DNA of 11,505 bases, taken from contig WTJQ01000202.1 in assembly GCA_011524785.1 (NCBI GenBank), forward strand, positions 1-11,505, given 5' to 3'. The position numbers were made by a program, and so were the translations under genes. Under the pieces are notes generated by a model that had not been told where the DNA came from, made no database searches, and saw only the letters and a list, made by a program, of their open reading frames with translations. Position 1 is the stretch's first letter. Each line of letters begins with the position of its first letter. Positions 8,646 to 11,505 of this stretch are shown in pieces. Source of the stretch: Planctomycetota bacterium (lineage in GTDB: Bacteria > Planctomycetota > UBA1135 > GCA-002686595).

Positions 8646-11381
8646 ATGACCGACCTCGAGGACAAGGCCGCGCCGAACCCGCAGGACTCCTACAACCGCG
8701 AGAGCCCCTGGGAGCTCGCGGTCGGCCCCTCGCCCGAGCACTGGGACGACTGGGTGGAGCTGGATCCCCGGGCCTGGCCCCAGCGGAAGGAGAAGCACTA
8801 CGCGATCGTCCCGACGATCTGCTTCAACTGCGAGTCCGCCTGTGGCCTGGTGGCCTTCGTCGACAAGGAGGACGGCGAGGTCAAGAAGTTCGAGGGCAAC
8901 CCCGTGCACCCCGGGTCCCGCGGCCGGACCTGCGCCAAGGGTCCCGCGACCATCAACCAGGTCCAGGACACCGAGCGCCTGACCCGGCCCCTGAAGCGGG
9001 TGGGCAAGCGCGGTGAGGGACGCTTCGAGGAGGCCACCTGGGAGGAGGCCCTCGAGGACATCGGCGGGCGGATCCGGAAGGCCCTGCAGGAGGACCGCCA
9101 CGAGGAGGTCATGTACCACGTCGGGCGTCCGGGCGAGGACCACTTCATCTTCCGCGTCCTCGAGGCGTGGGGGATCGACGGCCACAACAGCCACACCAAC
9201 GTGTGCAGCGCCTCGGCCCGCCTCGGCTACACGCTCTGGTTCGGGGCCGACCGTCCGTCCCCGAGCTACGACGGCACGGAGTTCATCCTGCTGCTGTCGG
9301 CCCACCTGGAGACCGGCCACTACTTCAACCCGCACGCGCAGCGGATCATCGGCGCCAAGGAGTCCGGCGCGAAGATCGCCGTGGTCGACACGCGGCTCTC
9401 GAACACCTCGACCCACGCGGATCGCTGGATCTCGCCCTGGCCCGGGACCGAGGCGGCCATGCTCCTCGGCGTGGCGCGCGAGCTGCTCCACCGTGACGCC
9501 GTCGACCACGAGTTCATGCGCACCTGGCTGAACTGGAGCGCCTGGCTCGAGGCCACCGACGCGGGTGGGGCCGGGACCTTCGAGCGCTTCCTGGAGAAGC
9601 TCAAGGAGGAGTACGACCAGTACACGCCGGCCTACGTGGCCAACGAGTGCCGCATCCCTGAGGACACGGTCACCTACCTCGCCGACCAGATCGCGGCGGC
9701 TGGCTCGCGCTTCGCGAGCCACCTGTGGCGCAACACGGCGGCCGGCAACGAGGGCGGCTGGATGGTGGCCCGCGCGCTGCTGCTCCTCCACGCGCTGTCC
9801 GGCTCGGTGGGGACCCCGGGCGGCCTGAACCCGAACAGCTGGGACAAGGTGGCCCCCAAGCCGAGCGAGAACCCCGGCCCGCACAGCCGCTGGAGCGAGG
9901 TGCTCTTCCCGAAGGAGTACCCGCTCGCGCACTACGAGATGAGCTTCCTGCTGCCGCACCTGCTGCGGCACCAGGACGCCAAGGTCGACGTCTACTTCAC
10001 GCGCGTCTACAACCCCGTCTGGACCAACCCCGACGGCTGCTCCTGGATCGACATGTTCGAGGAGGAGGACCGCATCGGGTGCCACGTCGCGCTGACGCCG
10101 ACCTGGAACGAGAGCGCCCAGTGGGCGGACTGGGTCCTGCCCATGGGGCTCGGCCCGGAGCGGCACGACCTGATGAGCCAGGAGACCCACGCGGGGACCT
10201 GGATCGGGTTCCGCCAACCGGTGGGTCGTGAGTACGCGCGGCGCATGGGCCAGGATCCGCAGTCCACGCTCGGCACGAACCCCGGCGAGGTCTGGGAGGA
10301 GGCCGAGTTCTGGATCGCCCTCACCTGGAGGATCGATCCGGACGGCTCGCTCGGGATCCGCAAGTGGTACGAGTCCAAGCAGCGGCCCGGTGAGCCGGTC
10401 TCGATGGACGAGTACTGGGGCGACATCTTCGAGAACTCCGTGCCGGGTCTGCCGGACGCGGCCAAGTCCGAGGGCCTCGAGCCGCTCGAGTACATGCGCC
10501 AGAAGGGCGCCTTCGCCGTGCCCTACAAGGGACAGCGGCGCTACGACAGCCCGGGCGAGAAGCTCACGCTGGAGGACGGCCGCAAGGTGGCTGGCTTCGA
10601 CACGCGCTCGGGCCTGCTCGAGTTCTTCGCGGACTTCATGGGGGACTGGGGCTTCGGGGACCAGGCGATCCCCGGGTACATCCAGAGCCAGGTCCACCAC
10701 AGCAAGCTCGACTTCGACGCGGGCGAGCGGGCCCTGCTCCCGACCTTCCGCCTGCCGACCCTGATCCACACGCGCTCCGCCAACGCGAAGTGGCTGCAGG
10801 AGATCAGCCACACCAACCCGCTCTGGGTGAACCCCAAGGACGCCGCGGCGCTCGGCCTCGAGCAGGGCGGACTGGCGCGCGTGAGCACCGAGATCGGCTA
10901 CTTCGTGGTGCGCGTCTGGGTCACCGAGGGCATCCACCCCGGGGTCGTCGCCTGCTCGCACCACGTGGGGCGCTGGCGCCTGCACCGCGAGGTGGGTGGG
11001 CAGAAGATGGCCTCCGCCCTCGTCGAGCACACCCGTGACGGGAGTCGCCACCTCTTCCGCCAGGCCCAGACGCCGACGGCCTTCGAGGACGCGGACAAGG
11101 ACATGGGCCAGGTGCACTGGAACGAGGTCGGGGTGAACCAGAACCTCACCTTCCCCGTGCAGCCCGACCCGGCGAGCGGCATGCACTGCTGGCACCAGAA
11201 GGTCACCGTCGGCCCCGCCCAGGAGGGCGATCGCTACGGGGATGTCTGCGTGGACACGGACAAGAGCCGCGAGGTCTTCGAGCGCTGGCTCGAGAAGACG
11301 CGTCCGGCGAGCGGCGACCTGCGCCGCCCGATGCACCTCAAGCGGCCCAACCGCCCGGTGGACTCCGCCTACCGGCTCTGA
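8646..11381 (+). CDS. Molybdopterin (bis-MGD) oxidoreductase, catalytic subunit of a CISM complex
   Basis: This 911-residue protein belongs to the DMSO-reductase superfamily. Cys59, Cys62, Cys66 and Cys96 form the N-terminal [4Fe-4S] site, followed by the usual basic residue Lys98. The segment HTNVCSASARLGY (183-195) places Cys187 where a protein ligand to Mo or W is expected. HADRWISPWPGTEAAM (257-272) is the typical cofactor-binding stretch. Residues about 700-860 form the C-terminal molydopterin-binding domain (NAKWLQEISHTNPLWVNP, 713-730). The substrate cannot be read from the sequence. Polysulfide, thiosulfate or tetrathionate reductase, a formate-dehydrogenase-like enzyme, or a phenylacetyl-CoA:acceptor oxidoreductase (PadB-like) are all possible. 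The N-terminus (MTDLEDKAAPNPQDS) has no twin-arginine signal, unlike exported PsrA or DmsA, so a cytoplasmic location is inferred. It is co-transcribed with the ferredoxin/NrfD fusion. No strong ribosome site precedes the ATG. A family start further upstream is unlikely because the preceding stop is only 24 bp away. Confidence 0.96.
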   Translation: MTDLEDKAAPNPQDSYNRESPWELAVGPSPEHWDDWVELDPRAWPQRKEKHYAIVPTICFNCESACGLVAFVDKEDGEVKKFEGNPVHPGSRGRTCAKGPATINQVQDTERLTRPLKRVGKRGEGRFEEATWEEALEDIGGRIRKALQEDRHEEVMYHVGRPGEDHFIFRVLEAWGIDGHNSHTNVCSASARLGYTLWFGADRPSPSYDGTEFILLLSAHLETGHYFNPHAQRIIGAKESGAKIAVVDTRLSNTSTHADRWISPWPGTEAAMLLGVARELLHRDAVDHEFMRTWLNWSAWLEATDAGGAGTFERFLEKLKEEYDQYTPAYVANECRIPEDTVTYLADQIAAAGSRFASHLWRNTAAGNEGGWMVARALLLLHALSGSVGTPGGLNPNSWDKVAPKPSENPGPHSRWSEVLFPKEYPLAHYEMSFLLPHLLRHQDAKVDVYFTRVYNPVWTNPDGCSWIDMFEEEDRIGCHVALTPTWNESAQWADWVLPMGLGPERHDLMSQETHAGTWIGFRQPVGREYARRMGQDPQSTLGTNPGEVWEEAEFWIALTWRIDPDGSLGIRKWYESKQRPGEPVSMDEYWGDIFENSVPGLPDAAKSEGLEPLEYMRQKGAFAVPYKGQRRYDSPGEKLTLEDGRKVAGFDTRSGLLEFFADFMGDWGFGDQAIPGYIQSQVHHSKLDFDAGERALLPTFRLPTLIHTRSANAKWLQEISHTNPLWVNPKDAAALGLEQGGLARVSTEIGYFVVRVWVTEGIHPGVVACSHHVGRWRLHREVGGQKMASALVEHTRDGSRHLFRQAQTPTAFEDADKDMGQVHWNEVGVNQNLTFPVQPDPASGMHCWHQKVTVGPAQEGDRYGDVCVDTDKSREVFERWLEKTRPASGDLRRPMHLKRPNRPVDSAYRL

Positions 11382-11505
11382 GCCGGGCCGGGGTCGCCGC
11401 CGAAGGGCGGCAGCGCCCTGTCGGGTGCCAGGAAGTCGAGCGGGTGCGCGGCCGCGTCCCCAAGGGCCAGTGCTGCCAGCGCGCTGCCCAGGCCCGGTGT
11501 GAGCT
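11369..11505 (-). CDS. C-terminal end of a convergent gene, possibly an FAD-dependent oxidoreductase (5' part outside window)
   Basis: On the minus strand an open frame enters from the right edge and ends at TAG (11371-11369). It gives 44 residues that begin LTPGLGSALAALALGDAAAH and continue PLDFLAPDRALPP. The glycine-rich helix followed by a short tail ending near an Asp-Arg resembles the C-termini of DAO-type FAD-dependent oxidoreductases, where this helix packs against the flavin. This rests on pattern recognition over few residues. The stop lies inside the molybdoenzyme gene, so the two genes would converge with a 13-bp overlap. If instead there is no gene here, the last 124 bases of the window are plain intergenic sequence with hairpins. 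Confidence 0.5.
   Translation of the reverse strand, partial: LTPGLGSALAALALGDAAAHPLDFLAPDRALPPFGGDPGPAQSR
11372..11411. terminator. Two tandem hairpins at the convergent junction (possible terminator)
   Basis: Two perfect inverted repeats occur close together. CCGGCT-CTG-AGCCGG at 11372-11386 has a 6-bp stem and spans the molybdoenzyme's TGA stop (11379-11381). GCCGCC-GAAG-GGCGGC at 11396-11411 has a 6-bp stem and a four-base loop. Both are all or nearly all G-C pairs. No T-run follows on either strand, so this is not a classical intrinsic terminator. In such GC-rich sequence, stems of this size can also occur by chance. Confidence 0.35.

Noticed and set aside
6146..9016. Plus-strand open frame of 956 codons crossing the hydrolase-fold gene and the ferredoxin/NrfD gene
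   Set aside because: Low-complexity Arg/Gly/Pro composition, no motifs, and it crosses a divergent promoter region. The other frames carry recognisable families.
7068..11336. Minus-strand open frame of 1422 codons opposite the redox operon
   Set aside because: It is rich in Ala, Arg, Val, Leu and Gly with no domain pattern, and lies opposite two well-recognised genes. Such frames are a by-product of GC-rich codon use.

Overview
This is an 11.5 kb, very GC-rich window that is almost entirely coding. It holds seven genes: five complete in good frames, and one cut off at each end. Several traits point to a planctomycete-like bacterium, or another high-GC environmental lineage such as Acidobacteriota or Myxococcota. 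These are a TPR protein coupled to a CRTAC1-type FG-GAP/UnbV protein, short signal peptides followed by Pro-Gln-Asp, mostly weak Shine-Dalgarno sites, and a multidomain amino-acid permease carrying a PTS-type EIIA domain. The taxonomic guess is an inference only. No rRNA, tRNA, CRISPR array, insertion sequence or integrase is visible.

Left part (1-6002, minus strand): a tight four-gene cluster, read right to left. An exported TPR-repeat protein (4497-6002) overlaps by ATGA an exported seven-motif FG-GAP propeller protein with a C-terminal UnbV/ASPIC domain (2815-4500). After 56 bp comes a 696-residue fusion of an APC-superfamily permease, a PTS EIIA type-2 domain and a TrkA-C-like domain (668-2758). 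That gene overlaps by ATGA an unrecognised, possibly Rossmann-fold protein that runs off the left edge (1-671). The overlaps suggest one translationally coupled operon.

Middle (6083-6943, minus strand): an alpha/beta-hydrolase-fold protein in which the nucleophile elbow and apparently the rest of the catalytic triad are replaced, so it is probably a pseudoenzyme. A 154-bp divergent intergenic region separates it from the right-hand operon.

Right part (7098-11381, plus strand): a two-gene redox module of the complex iron-sulfur molybdoenzyme (CISM) class. One protein fuses a four-cluster ferredoxin subunit to an NrfD/PsrC-type eight-helix quinone-reactive membrane anchor. The next is a 911-residue molybdopterin oxidoreductase with an N-terminal [4Fe-4S] site. 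Neither shows a Tat signal, which suggests a cytoplasm-facing complex exchanging electrons between an unknown substrate and the quinone pool. The end of a convergent gene, perhaps an FAD-dependent oxidoreductase, overlaps the catalytic gene's 3' end, with two perfect hairpins at the junction.

A near-identical 15-bp element containing TAGACTCGG lies just upstream of both operons (plus strand 7066-7080; minus strand 6027-6013) and is the best candidate for a shared promoter -10 region.
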